Positions 33,870 through 43,500 of a stretch of DNA of 64,000 bases are shown here, in pieces. This stretch comes from Saccharothrix luteola (GTDB lineage: Bacteria > Actinomycetota > Actinomycetes > Mycobacteriales > Pseudonocardiaceae), in contig NZ_JAJHUO010000001.1 of NCBI RefSeq assembly GCF_020859565.1, positions 41,004-105,003 of the forward strand, read 5' to 3'. A model generated the notes under the pieces. That model searched no databases. It saw only the letters and a list, made by a program, of their open reading frames with translations, and had not been told where the DNA came from. Position 1 is the stretch's first letter. Every line of letters begins with the position of its first letter. The translations under genes were made by a program, and so were the position numbers.

Positions 33870-34844
33870 TCACGACCGTCGTTCTCCCGGTTCTCGCTCT
33901 GCGGCTTCGGCGAGCCGGCTGGCCAGTGTCTTGAGGGCTTGCCGTAGTTCGTCGGGGCGGTGGATGGTGAACGGCCATTCCAGGGAGGCGAGCAGGTGAG
34001 CCATGCCGTCCAGGCGTTCTGCGCGGGCGTGCATGAGGACGCCGGTGGTGTCGGCGGTGAGAGTTGCCACCGAGCGGGGCAGTCGGCGGGCGATCGCGTC
34101 GACGGGTCCGTGGATGGTCACCTCGACTTGCCAGCGGTAGGGGACCTGCGCCAGAGCCGAGGTCAGGTGGGCGACGGGGTCGAAGCCGTTGGGAGCGGTG
34201 AAGTCGCGGGCCTGGGAGGCAACGGATTCGATGCGGTCGACGCGGAAGGTTCGCAGGGTCTCTCGGAGGTGGTCGTAACCGACGAGGTACCAGCGGCCGT
34301 TGTGGAAGACCACGCCGTAGGGATCGACATCGCGTTCGGTGCGCTGCCGGCGCCACGACTGGTAGCTGATGCAGACAGTCGTGCGGCTGCGGGCGGCTTG
34401 GGCCAAGGCGAGCAGGATGCCGGCCCCTGGGGCTTGCCCGATGACGGCGTTGCCGGTGAATGCGAGGGATTCGCGGATGGCGGCGAGCGGTTCGCGCAGC
34501 GCCTGCGGCAGCACCCGCTCGATCTTCACAAGGGCGCCCGCACTGGCCAGCACCGTGGTGCCCATGCCGAGGCGTTCCGCGGCGACCAGGCCCAGGACAA
34601 CGGCAAGTGCCTCGTCGTTGGTGAGGACCAATGGGGGCATTCGGTATCCGCGGGCCAGCCGGTAGCCGCCGTAGCGGCCGCGTTCTGCCTCCACAGGGAT
34701 ACCGAGGTCCCGCAGGTGCGCGGTGTATCGGCGCACGGTGCGGACGTCGGTGCCGAGGCGCTCGGCCAGTTCGGCTCCGGTGAGTCGAGCGTGGGACTGG
34801 AGGAGTTCCAGCAGCGTCAGCACACGGGTGAGGGGATGCGACAT
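33870..34844 (-). CDS. YafY-type transcriptional regulator with HTH and WYL domains
   Basis: A 324-residue regulator. The N-terminal winged HTH reads RVLTLLELLQSHARLTGAEL, AERLGTDVRTVRRYTAHLRD, LGIPVEAERGRYGGYRLARG. The WYL domain occupies about residues 145-225 with VCISYQSWRR, VDPYGVVFHNGRWYLVGYDH and TFRVDRI, followed by a WCX-type C-terminal extension. WYL proteins sense small ligands or nucleic acids and usually control adjacent genes. It is divergent from the alpha/beta hydrolase with an 81-base gap. A perfect TATAAT sits 14 bases before the ATG, giving a nearly leaderless transcript. Confidence 0.9.
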   Translation of the reverse strand: MSHPLTRVLTLLELLQSHARLTGAELAERLGTDVRTVRRYTAHLRDLGIPVEAERGRYGGYRLARGYRMPPLVLTNDEALAVVLGLVAAERLGMGTTVLASAGALVKIERVLPQALREPLAAIRESLAFTGNAVIGQAPGAGILLALAQAARSRTTVCISYQSWRRQRTERDVDPYGVVFHNGRWYLVGYDHLRETLRTFRVDRIESVASQARDFTAPNGFDPVAHLTSALAQVPYRWQVEVTIHGPVDAIARRLPRSVATLTADTTGVLMHARAERLDGMAHLLASLEWPFTIHRPDELRQALKTLASRLAEAAEREPGERRS

Positions 34845-34857
34845 TGATCACTCAACA

Positions 34858-34886
34858 TTATAGGGCGGATTGTGTCCTGTATCGAG
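34858..34886 (-). promoter_or_regulatory. Candidate promoter of the WYL regulator
   Basis: On the minus strand, TCGATA (34881-34886), a 17-base spacer and a consensus TATAAT (34858-34863) lie immediately before the regulator's ATG at 34844. The predicted transcript has a leader of only a few bases. Confidence 0.45.
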
Positions 34887-34925
34887 CTTACGCTCCCGGC
34901 CAACACCGCACTTCAGGGAGATCAC

Positions 34926-35660
34926 ATGGCTACCTTCGTATTGGTTCCCGGCGCCTGGCTCGGGGCATGGGCCTGGGAAGAGACTGCTCGTGCTCTGCGG
35001 GAGCGCGGCCACACCGCGGTAGCGGTGACGCTGACGGGCCTGGCCGAGCGCGCCGACCTGGGCGGTCCTCAGACGAACCTGAGCACCCACATCAGCGACA
35101 TCACCGATCTGGTCGAGCGACAGGACCTGCGTGACATCACCTTGGTCGCCCACAGCTACGCCGCCGCTCCGGTCACCGGGGCCGCGGGACGCCTCGGCCA
35201 CCGGCTGGAGCGCGTGGTCTACGTGGACAGCGCCCCGTTCGCCTCAGGCATGTGCATGCTCGACCTCATGCCACCGCAGGTGGTCGACCAGCTGCGTCAG
35301 CAGGTCGCCACCCTCGGGGACGGGTGGCAGCTGGCAATGCCGCCGATCGACATTCTCGGCATGTCCAGCAGCCTTGACGGACTCGACGAGCCCGAGCTGG
35401 AGCGTCTGCTTGCGCGTGCCACCCCGCATCCGTTCGGCACCTACACCCAGCGCCTCGCCGACCCCACCGACCCTGATCCCGGCGTGGACCGCGTCCTGAT
35501 CGCCTGCCACGACTTCAAGGCCCTGCTCGATGCCGGGATTCCGGTGCTCGCCTACCTGAACCAGCCTCCATGGCGGCGTTTCGGCCTGCCCACGGGGCAC
35601 TGGCCGATGCTCTCGGCGCCCGCCGAACTAGCCGACCTGCTCGACGCCGCCGTCTCCTGA
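34926..35660 (+). CDS. Alpha/beta hydrolase (esterase, MES-like)
   Basis: A 244-residue alpha/beta hydrolase with an AGGGAG ribosome-binding site. The N-terminal MATFVLVPGAWLGAWAWEE is the oxyanion-hole region of plant-methylesterase/EstC-like bacterial enzymes. The nucleophile elbow is VAHSYAA (Ser77), in place of the usual GHSxGG, and the catalytic histidine is in LPTGHWPM. An acidic residue is likely near VDRVLIACHD or in the VDSAPFA strand. It has no signal peptide. Divergent from the WYL regulator, which probably controls it. Substrate unknown. Confidence 0.82.
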   Translation: MATFVLVPGAWLGAWAWEETARALRERGHTAVAVTLTGLAERADLGGPQTNLSTHISDITDLVERQDLRDITLVAHSYAAAPVTGAAGRLGHRLERVVYVDSAPFASGMCMLDLMPPQVVDQLRQQVATLGDGWQLAMPPIDILGMSSSLDGLDEPELERLLARATPHPFGTYTQRLADPTDPDPGVDRVLIACHDFKALLDAGIPVLAYLNQPPWRRFGLPTGHWPMLSAPAELADLLDAAVS

Positions 35661-35669
35661 CCTCGCCAG

Positions 35670-36490
35670 ATCGGCACAGACGCATGCCTGGCCACACGCG
35701 TGCACGAAGAGACGAACACGTTGCCGTGGTCGATCACGACCTGCTCGGGGACGATCACCGACCGCGCGGCGGCCTGCGCATCCGCGTGTCGATGTCGAGC
35801 AGCCGCTCGTGCGGCAGGCCGATTGGGACCTGCTCACCGGGCCGCGCCGCGAGCGTCGCGGTGAACACGCCGTCGGGCCGGTTGGCCAACTGCCGGCGGA
35901 TCACCGCCGAGCCGAACGCGGGCCGCCCGGCCGACAGGCGTCCGATTGGCGCGTAGAACGCGGTCTTGCCCGGCAGCGGCACCACTCCGGCGCCGTGCAG
36001 CTGCTCGACCCGATTGATCGCGCGCCCCATCAACCGCGACCGGGTGCCCGTGGACTCGTCGGTCTCGGCCGTGATCAGCTCGCGCAAGACGTCGACGAGG
36101 CGTGCGCCGGCCTGGCCGGCGGCGTCGGAAGTGCGCGCGGCGCGCAGGTCGACGCCGCCGACCAGGCCAACGTCGTGGTCAGCGGGTCGTAGCCAGGACG
36201 CGGCCGCGCGCCCGGATCCGGGTTCGGAGGCAGCCCGGTCTCGACCTCGACGAGGTGATCGCGCCACCGTTCGGCCTCGGCGACGACCTCGGCGGGCCGT
36301 GATCCCAGCAGCCCGAACGGCTCGACCTCGGGCAACTCGGCCGTGTCGAACAGCTCGAAGTCCGGCGCCGCCGTCAGGTGCCCCGGCCAGGACGACCTGC
36401 CCCGCACCGGAATCGGAGCGCAGCCACACCTGCGTGCCCGCCGGCCCTGTGACGACTTCGTCCTCGCCGACCGACCGCGAAACTGGTGGC
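35670..36490 (-). pseudogene. Integrase-type (rve/Mu-like) transposase remnant, multiply broken
   Basis: Reading the minus strand across frames gives, in order: EDEVVTGPAGTQVWLRSDSG, AGQVVLAGHLTAAPDFELFD, VEPFGLLGSRPAEVVAEAER, VEVETGLPPNPDPG, then in a second frame GKTAFYAPIGRLSAGRPAFG, SAVIRRQLANRPDGVFTATL, ARPGEQVPIG, and finally LLDIDTRMRR and IVPEQVVIDHGNVFVSS. This follows actinomycete rve-domain transposases from the N-terminal start domain to the second catalytic strand. Several blocks (much of the HTH region and the first catalytic Asp region) are deleted, at least two frameshifts occur, and the C-terminus is lost. Confidence 0.75.
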
Positions 36491-36509
36491 GGGGCAGCCG
36501 CTGGCGGGG

Positions 36510-37036
36510 TCAGAGTGAGGTGATCTCCAGAGTGGCGACGGCGTAGATGCCGGAGACCGTGCCCAGGCCGGCGGTGCACAGCAGCACGTCGGAGGCCGGG
36601 CCGGTGAAGACCTGGAGGACGGTGCTCCCGGTGAACAGGCCCGAGGTGACCGTGCCGGTGGCGGTGTGGTTGGTGGCGATGGTCGAGGTCTGGCCGGTGT
36701 TCCAGGTGATGGTGGCGGTGACGGACCCACTGTCGAGCAGGTCGAGGCACGAGCGCCCCGACACCAAGGCGGTCGAGGTGCGGGAGCCGGAGGTCAGGGC
36801 CGGGTTGCTCGGTGACACGCACGGCCCGTACTGCGCCGTGACGCCGAGGGTGACGTTCTGCGGGGCCAGGGTCAGTCAGTGGCGGGGTGCAGGTCGAGTG
36901 GTCGCTGCCGGGAGGGGTGCAAGTAACGTCCAGCACCCCGGCCGAGGCCAGCCCGGCCGGGCCCGCTACGAGCAGGGCAGGGGTGCAGGCGGCCGTGGTC
37001 AGGACGACCGGTGGTGCGTAACGGTTTGATTGTCAT
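36510..37036 (-). pseudogene. Secreted repeat-rich protein gene, copy 1, two frameshifts
   Basis: The ATG at 37034-37036 follows GGAG closely. Reading with two frame changes gives MTIKPLRTT, then VVLTTAACTPALLVAGPAGL (signal peptide core), LDVTCTPPGSDHSTCTPPLT, then QNVTLGVTAQYGPCVSPSNP, and an intact tail: ITWNTGQTSTIATNHTATGT, VTSGLFTGSTVLQVFTGPAS and a stop at 36510. The whole is a secreted Thr/Ser-rich beta-sandwich-like protein of about 170 residues. A related broken copy lies on the opposite strand at 38215-38600 with an almost identical leader. Sequencing error could explain the shifts, but both copies being broken favours true decay. Confidence 0.65.
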
Positions 37037-37229
37037 CGCTCTCCATCCGGGCGGCACTCACGAGCCCCGACTGGGCACGGGCACGCGTCGGCCACCCAGG
37101 ATGGCCATGTCCGGACGGCCGCGACGGGACCAGCCGGGCGACCACACGCCAACGTCCGACTCCCCATCCCCATGTAGCCCTGAACTCCGCCCCGCCGACT
37201 ACCCCTGCACACCGCCATCTTGGGCCGAA

Positions 37230-37490
37230 CCGAACAGCATGCGGACACCTCTCAGCTTGTCTTCAACCCGTTCAGCGGGTTTGGTGCCCTTCTTGTGGTG
37301 GGCCGGTCGGGTGTGTGCCTGGTCCGTGGCCAGGAGTAGACCGACCTCGAAGCGTTGCGCGACAACACGATTCTTCGATCCGGCCGGTCGCCCTAGGCCG
37401 GGCTGGACAGGTTTCGGCACCCCTGCTGGGCTGGCGATCTTCGCGTGGAGGTTGCGGAACCCGCGATGGACGCGCGCGGGGGTGAGTTCG
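37230..37490 (-). pseudogene. Transposase C-terminal fragment
   Basis: The minus strand reads TPARVHRGFRNLHAKIASPA, GVPKPVQPGLGRPAGSKNRV and RFEVGLL. LTPARVRRGFRNLRA followed by a KPSRPGPGRPPGSKNR tail is the standard C-terminal end of a large actinomycete DDE transposase family. Only this tail is left, fused at about 37490 to the unrelated RdgB fragment, with a frame change at the joint. Confidence 0.7.
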
Positions 37491-37818
37491 GCCGGAGTCC
37501 CTTGCCCAGCTCTTTGACGGCCAGCCGGCGGTGCGAGATGTCGTTCTTCTGCTCGCTCGACATCTCGACGAAGGTCAGGTCGCCGCCGTCGGGCACGAAG
37601 ATGGAGTCGTAGCCGAAGCCGCCGGCGCCGCGGCGCTCGGTGGTGAGCGTGCCGGACAGCGAGCCGGTGAAGGCCCGGACGCCATCGACGTCGGCGTAGC
37701 CCAGTCCGGTCATGACGGTGGTGCGGTCCTCGAGGCCAGCCACCATGTCGAGAATGCCCTGGGTGCCCATGGTGGACAGGAAGGAGCGTTTCGGGGACCG
37801 GATCGAACCGCACCACAC
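37491..37818 (-). pseudogene. RdgB/HAM1 (dITP/XTP pyrophosphatase) C-terminal fragment
   Basis: The minus strand encodes ILDMVAGLEDRTTVMTGLGY, FTGSLSGTLTTERRGAGGFG, YDSIFVPDGGDLTFVEMSSE and QKNDISHRRLAVKELGKGL. These are the conserved C-terminal motifs of non-canonical purine NTP pyrophosphatases (GGFGYDxIF, EKNxISHR). The first 80-90 residues, including the SxNxxK nucleotide-binding start, are absent. It is a gene fragment. An intact housekeeping rdgB is expected elsewhere in the genome. Confidence 0.75.
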
Positions 37819-38214
37819 GGCCCTGGTCGAAATCCCTCACATCACAGGTGCCCGAGGTCGTCGACGCGGTCTGACCGTCAACGGCCGTGCTGAAGGCGCT
37901 CCGCCGAACCGCCTGCCTCCGCGAGCCTGCGAAGCGCGGCGCGGTCGCGGTGGTCGACGGATTGATCACCCCGGGCCAGGCCGACCCTCCGCTACCGCAC
38001 GGAACGGACAAGTGCGTGCTGTCAGGCGATGATGGCGTGCCCGCACCCGGTTGGCGGGGTTCAGGGCCGCATGGCGGCGGCGATGATAAGCCGAAAGTCG
38101 GCATGCAATCCCTCGTATGGTCCTGTCATGAAACGTCTGACCGGAGCATCGTTGGGTACTGGTCGCGTACTCACGCCCCACCCCGGTTTCCGAGTACCGC
38201 CCGGATGGAGAGCG

Positions 38215-38600
38215 ATGATGATCACACTGTTACACCCCGGCACGGTCACGCCGATGACGGCTGCCTCCGTTGTGGCGTTGCTCGTGCCGGGCCCGGCGGG
38301 GACGGCCTCGGCCGGAGGCTCGATGTCACCTGCACCCCACCCAGCAGCCAGAACGACACCTACACCCCGCCGCTGACCATGACCCCGCAGAAGGTCACCG
38401 TCAATTCCACGACGCGGTACGGGCCATGCGTGTTGCTGGGCAACCCTGGAACACCGGCCAGAGCTCGACCACCTCCTCCGACTTCACCTCCACCACGGTG
38501 GGAGCCACCCTGGTGGTCACCGACACCGGCACGGTCACCTCCGGCCTGTCCACCGGCAGCACCGTCGTCCAAGTCCTCGCCGTCCCGCAGCAGTCCGCGG
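38215..38600 (+). pseudogene. Secreted repeat-rich protein gene, copy 2, frameshifted and deleted
   Basis: The leader cgcccggatggagagcgatg is almost identical to that of copy 1 in inverse orientation. After a signal-peptide-like start (MMITLLHPGTVTPMTAASVV, LLVPGPAGTASA) and a frame change, it reads LDVTCTPPSSQNDTYTPPLT, PQKVTVNSTTRYGPCV. It then jumps to WNTGQSSTTSSDFTSTT, VVTDTGTVTSGLSTGSTVVQ. Relative to copy 1, about 40 residues between YGPCV and WNTGQ are missing. The stretches 37819-38214 and 38601-38790 around it hold no other recognisable gene. Confidence 0.6.
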
Positions 38601-38790
38601 CCGGTCGGGCGACGACGAGGTCGTGCGGTTCGGGGCGCCCCACGCGGAGTCGGTCACGGCGTGGGCGCACGTGCGGCGACACCGCACCACGAACCCGCCG
38701 ATCCACCACGCGGGCCCGGACAACCCGAGCCCACCACCGTCCAGCCCACTTCCTCGTTGAAGTCCGCCGGACTCGACGAAATGACTGGTG

Positions 38791-39225
38791 ATGACAGCAG
38801 AGAACCCACTTGAGGCCCGCCACCGGAACCAACCCGGTAGGTACGAGCGTGGCCTGGAAACGGCGAATGAGCTGGCGGGCCACGAGGCCGTGCAGGGATT
38901 CCTCGATGATCTGGGAGCGGTCAGCGGGAGCACCGCACGCCTGGTCATCGAGACGGTCTTCGGGACGCTGCACCACGAGCCGGGGCTGGATCACCGTGAA
39001 CGGGAGTTGGTGACCCTGACGGCGCTCGCCGTCCTGGGCGACACCGAGAAGGAGTTGAAGCTCCACCTGGCGATCGCGCACAGGATCGGCGTCCCTCCCG
39101 CCTCCGTTGTCGCGTTGTTCGCCCACATCAGTGCGTATGCCGGGTTCCCGAGGGCGTTGAACGCCCTCGCCGTCGCCAAGGCCTTCTACACCGATCAGGG
39201 CCTCCTGCAGCACGAGGATCAGTAG
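38791..39225 (+). CDS. Carboxymuconolactone decarboxylase (AhpD-like) family protein
   Basis: A 144-residue all-helical protein. The core (TVFGTLHHEPGLDHRERELV, TLTALAVLGDTEKELKLHLA, IAHRIGVPPASVVALFAHIS, AYAGFPRALNAL) is the carboxymuconolactone decarboxylase fold. The CxxC pair of AhpD peroxidases is absent, so a decarboxylase-like or lactone-acting role is more likely than peroxidase. The start is uncertain: ATG 38791 or the adjacent GTG 38788, both with weak ribosome-binding sites. It lies 30 bases before the AT-ACP gene and appears to be the first gene of the lipid/polyketide cluster. Confidence 0.82.
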   Translation: MTAENPLEARHRNQPGRYERGLETANELAGHEAVQGFLDDLGAVSGSTARLVIETVFGTLHHEPGLDHRERELVTLTALAVLGDTEKELKLHLAIAHRIGVPPASVVALFAHISAYAGFPRALNALAVAKAFYTDQGLLQHEDQ

Positions 39226-39255
39226 TTTCGTTCGACCTCACGAAAAGGCACACTC

Positions 39256-40575
39256 ATGACTTCACGTTTGGCGGTGCTGTTTCCCGGTCAGGGTGCCTAC
39301 CTGCCCGGGGTGCTCGCTGATCGAGCACGGCACTTCCCCAAGGCGGTCGAGGTACTCGAGACGATCGACGCGGCGGCTGCCGAGCACGGCTTCGAGCCCG
39401 TGGCACCGTTGGTCCTGGAACGTGACGCGGCTCCGCTGGACGATCTCCTCGCCAAGAACAGCGACCAACTGGACCTGGCGATCTACGCCATCAACGCGGC
39501 CGGTTTCGAGGTGTTGTCCGGGCTCGGACCGCGGGCCGACGTCCTGGTCGGCCACAGTTTCGGCGAGTTCGCCGCGCTGTCGGCCGCGGGAGCGATCTCG
39601 GTCGCTGACGTCGCCCGCATGGCGTGCACCCGGACGGAAGCCTTTCGCCGGGCCGATCCGGTCGAGGGCGGGCTCCTCGCGCTGGACGTGCCCGCATGGC
39701 GCACCGAGCACCTCGTGGGGCTGCTCGACGATCCCGGACTCCGCCTGGCGATCGACAACGGGCCGGGACAAACGGTCGTCTCCGGTCCGCTGGCATCCCT
39801 GCAGGCGGCGGAGAACGTCGCGACCGGCCTCGGTTTCCGCGCCACTCGGCTGCGGGCCAGATATGCCTTCCACAACCCGCTGTTGCAGCTCGCGGCGGAC
39901 ATCTTTCGCGACTCCACGGCAGATGTGCGGCTGACCGAGCCCCGTGTGCCGGTGTTCTCGCCGATCCTGGGCCGGCACGTTCGAACCGTCGCGGACGTCC
40001 GCGAGGTGATCACCCGGAACATGGTGGCACCAGTGCGCTTCTACGACGCGCTGCTCTCCTTGTTCCGGTCGGGTATCACGACCTTCGTCGAGGCCGGTGC
40101 ACGCCAGGCGCTCACCGGCATCGTCAGATCCTCGCTACCCACATCCGCGCGGGCACTTCCTCTGCTGCCCAGCCGCGGGGACGTGGAGAGCATCACCGCC
40201 GCCCTCGACGATGCGGAGATCCCGGTGAGCTGGAGCCCGCTCCCGGCCCGGCTCGGCCCGGACGAGGCCGTCGTAGACGAAGCACAAGGGTCACCGCAGC
40301 CGGTGGTCCCCACCGAGCAGGATTCGCCGGCCACCCGCGCCGACGTCCTGGCCGAGTTGGCCGACATGTACGCGGAGGATCTCGGCTTCCCCGTGGAGAT
40401 GCTGTCCTTCGACATCGACCTCGAAGCCGACCTGGGTGTCGACTCCGCCAAACAACTCGCGCTGTTCGAGCGGGTGCGGAAGCAGTACGGACTGGCCGAA
40501 CCACCGGCCGAGCGAAGGGTCCGCGCGACCACCCTGCACAAGATCGCCGAGTTGGTGGAGGAGCAGCGCCGATGA
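39256..40575 (+). CDS. Acyltransferase-acyl carrier protein (AT-ACP) of a PUFA-like synthase
   Basis: A 439-residue two-domain protein. Residues 1-310 form a FabD/PfaB-type acyltransferase: LFPGQGAY, the nucleophile motif VGHSFGE (Ser101), and the catalytic histidine in YAFHNPLL (His206). YAFH differs from both the usual malonyl (HAFH) and methylmalonyl (YASH) motifs. After a linker, residues 362-437 form an ACP with the phosphopantetheine site ADLGVDSAKQ (Ser397), a style typical of PUFA-type carriers. Only one ACP is present, whereas PUFA synthases carry several in tandem. It overlaps the next gene by ATGA. It should load malonyl units and carry the growing chain for the downstream synthase. 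Confidence 0.88.
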   Translation: MTSRLAVLFPGQGAYLPGVLADRARHFPKAVEVLETIDAAAAEHGFEPVAPLVLERDAAPLDDLLAKNSDQLDLAIYAINAAGFEVLSGLGPRADVLVGHSFGEFAALSAAGAISVADVARMACTRTEAFRRADPVEGGLLALDVPAWRTEHLVGLLDDPGLRLAIDNGPGQTVVSGPLASLQAAENVATGLGFRATRLRARYAFHNPLLQLAADIFRDSTADVRLTEPRVPVFSPILGRHVRTVADVREVITRNMVAPVRFYDALLSLFRSGITTFVEAGARQALTGIVRSSLPTSARALPLLPSRGDVESITAALDDAEIPVSWSPLPARLGPDEAVVDEAQGSPQPVVPTEQDSPATRADVLAELADMYAEDLGFPVEMLSFDIDLEADLGVDSAKQLALFERVRKQYGLAEPPAERRVRATTLHKIAELVEEQRR

Positions 40576-43500
40576 GCGCGCCGAGCGGGGCCGACGTCCT
40601 GGTCGCCGTGGTGGGCATGGGCGTCGCGGTACCCGGTGCCTGCAGTCCCGGTGAGCTGTGGAGGACGGTCAACGGCGGGCATGACGTCTTCAGCGAACCG
40701 GGGGATCGCTTCGAACTGAGCAGGTTCTGGTCGCAGGACCGGCAGGAGCCGGACAGGACCTATGCTCGCCGCGCCGGCTACCTGCACGACTTCCGGCCCC
40801 ACCCAGCTCTGCTGGAAGCGGAGAAAGACGCCGCTCCCGGCCGCGACGACGCAGTGCGTTGGCTGCGGCACACGGTTCTTCAGGCCCGGTCCGGTGTCCG
40901 GATCGAACCGGGTTACCGTTGCGGGGCCTACGTCGGCGCGTGGCCCGGGGGCAGCCAGAGCCTCGTCGAGTCGGTGCTGGTGGAGCTCCTCGCCCGATCG
41001 GCGCCGGGCGACGAGCAAGCCGGGAAGGTCCGGGCGGCCTTGCTCGAGCACTACCGGCACGCGGTGGCCCTCGATCGGGCTGCCGGCCCCGACGCCGTGG
41101 TGCGCGGTGCCTTCACGGGCCTCACGGAGCGGATGACCGAGGCGCTCGTCGTCGACACCGCGTGTGCGTCGTCCCTCTATGCCGTCGATCTTGGCTGCAA
41201 GGCCCTTCTCGCGGGTGAGTGCGAGATCGCCTACTGCGGTGGCGTCAACGTCGTGGATCCGACCATGGCGGTGATGTTCTCCAAACTGAGCGGGCTCTCC
41301 CCCCGCGGTCGAGTCCGGGCGTTCACGGGAGCCTCGGACGGGACGCTGTTCAGCGACGGCGCCGGGATCGTGGCGTTGAAGACGCTGCAGAGGGCGCGCG
41401 AGGACGGCGACATTGTCCTCGGGGTCCTCCTCGGTTTCGGCGGTGCCGCGGACGGCCGCGGCAAGTCCATCTCGGCTCCGAACCCCGCCGGTCAGCAACG
41501 CGCCATTCAGCGAGCCCGCACGGTCAACGGTGTGAGGGCGGAGCAGGTCGACTGGGTCGTCGCGCACGGGACCGGCACACCGGCGGGCGACGGTGTGGAG
41601 TCACAGGTCCTCACGACCCTCGGTCCTGACTCCGGTCAATGGTGCAGCAGCAACAAACCGGTTTTCGGCCACACGGGTTGGACGGCCGGCGTTCTCTCCC
41701 TGATGCACGCGCTACTGGCCCTGCGCAACGGCTGGATACCCGGACAGCTCGGAGCGGACGAGCCGGAGAGCCGGACGAGTGGCGCGCAGGTCCGAGTACC
41801 GGGCAAAGCCGTGCACTTCCCGCCCAGGCAGGACAAGTCCCGCACCGTTGGCGTATCGGCCTTCGGCTTCGGCGGGACCAATGCGCACCTGCTGGTCGCC
41901 GATCGACCCGACGCCAACGGTCTGCGCTCCGGTCCGCCGGTCCAGCCGGACACGGGACAGCTGGTGCTGGTCGCCTGGTCGGCTCACCTGCCGGGCGATC
42001 CGTCCACCACGTCGGTCCGCGACTGGTTGCGCGGCGCGGCGCCTCCGCCGGAAGCCGGCTTTCCGCTGCCCTACCCCGCGCCGGCACCCGCCGACGTCCG
42101 GATGTCGGGGCGCACGATACCGGTTGTCGACCCCTGTCAGCTGATGGCGCTGCAGGTCGCGGCGCGTTTCGCCGCGGAACACGGGGAAATCTGGGCGGAC
42201 GTTCGGGAGACGACGGGAGTCATCGCCGCGCACACGGGGATGCCACGTGCACTGGTGGGAACGGCAGTGCGCTGCTACGCCCACGACGCGACCTGGCTGC
42301 TCGACCGGCACAGCACCGACCCGGCCTTCTCACACGTGGCGCGGAACCTGGAGGCGACCCGTCAGCGGTTCCCGGCGACGACCGAGGATTCGCAGGCAGG
42401 CGCGCTGCCGAACGTCATCGCCTCCCGCATCGCGGCCCGCTACGACCTGCACGGTCCGTGCATGGCGATCGACGCCGGAAGGGACGGCACGCTCGCGGCC
42501 CTCCGGGTAGCCCATCGCTACCTCAGGACCGGTGAACTGGATCTGGCGCTGGTCGTCGCGGTCAACGGCAACGGGAACACCGAGAACGCCGTCCTGGCGG
42601 GGCTCGGGCCGGCACCCTTGGGCGAGGGCGCATTCCTGCTCGCCGTGACGACGAGCCGCACCGCCGGAGAGCGTGAACTGCCGGTGCTCGCCCGGTTGTC
42701 CTTCGATGCCGCCCCGCAGGAGCGGTCACCGGCACCAGAGGACCGCAGTTACCTGGCAGCCGACCACGCTCTGGCCCTCCTACGAGCCGTGGAGCGCGAA
42801 GCCCTGCCCGCGCGGTTGCCCGCCGAGCACCAGGACACGGCCCTCCTGGTCGAAGCGACCGACGAGGCGCACTCGGGGCAGGAGGACAAAGGCCCTGAGC
42901 GCCTGACCAGCCGCTACAGGAAGCAGCTTGTGGCCAAGGCCGCGCCTCGACACAGCGCGGCCGGCATCCCACCGCCACCGTCGCTACCCCGCCGAGGCGT
43001 CGTGCTCCTGGCCGGCCCGGATGTCGACGCCACGATCCGCGACGACCTTCACCACAGTGACTCACTCGTCCTGGACCTGCCGTACACCAGCGACAAGTCG
43101 ATGTCCGAGGCCTCGGTGGACAAGATGCTCACCGCGGTCGACTCGGCGGCTCCCCACGTGACGGTGCTGGGAGACCTGGCGGCGCTCTCCGTGCCACACG
43201 CGCTTGCCCTTCATGACGCGGTCTTCCTCGTCACCCAGCGCCTGTGGTCGCGTTGGCAGCCGGAGAGCTCGCTGGCCGTCCTGCTGGGCGGGGCACCGGG
43301 CGACCGAACGACGCATCCCGCAGTTTCGCTGTTCGACGGGTTCGTCAAGAGCCTGCGCTGGGAACGCCCGGGCACAGTCGCCTTCACGCTCACCACCGAC
43401 GAGCCCGTCACGCCCGGTCTGCTCACCCGCGCGGCGCTGGAACGCACCGTCCGCCCACTTCCGCCTCCCTCCGTCTCCTACCTCCAGGGAAGGCGTTGGA

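Noticed and set aside
38791..39225. Alkylhydroperoxidase (AhpD) activity
   Set aside because: The CxxC redox pair needed for AhpD function is missing, so only the wider carboxymuconolactone decarboxylase fold is claimed.
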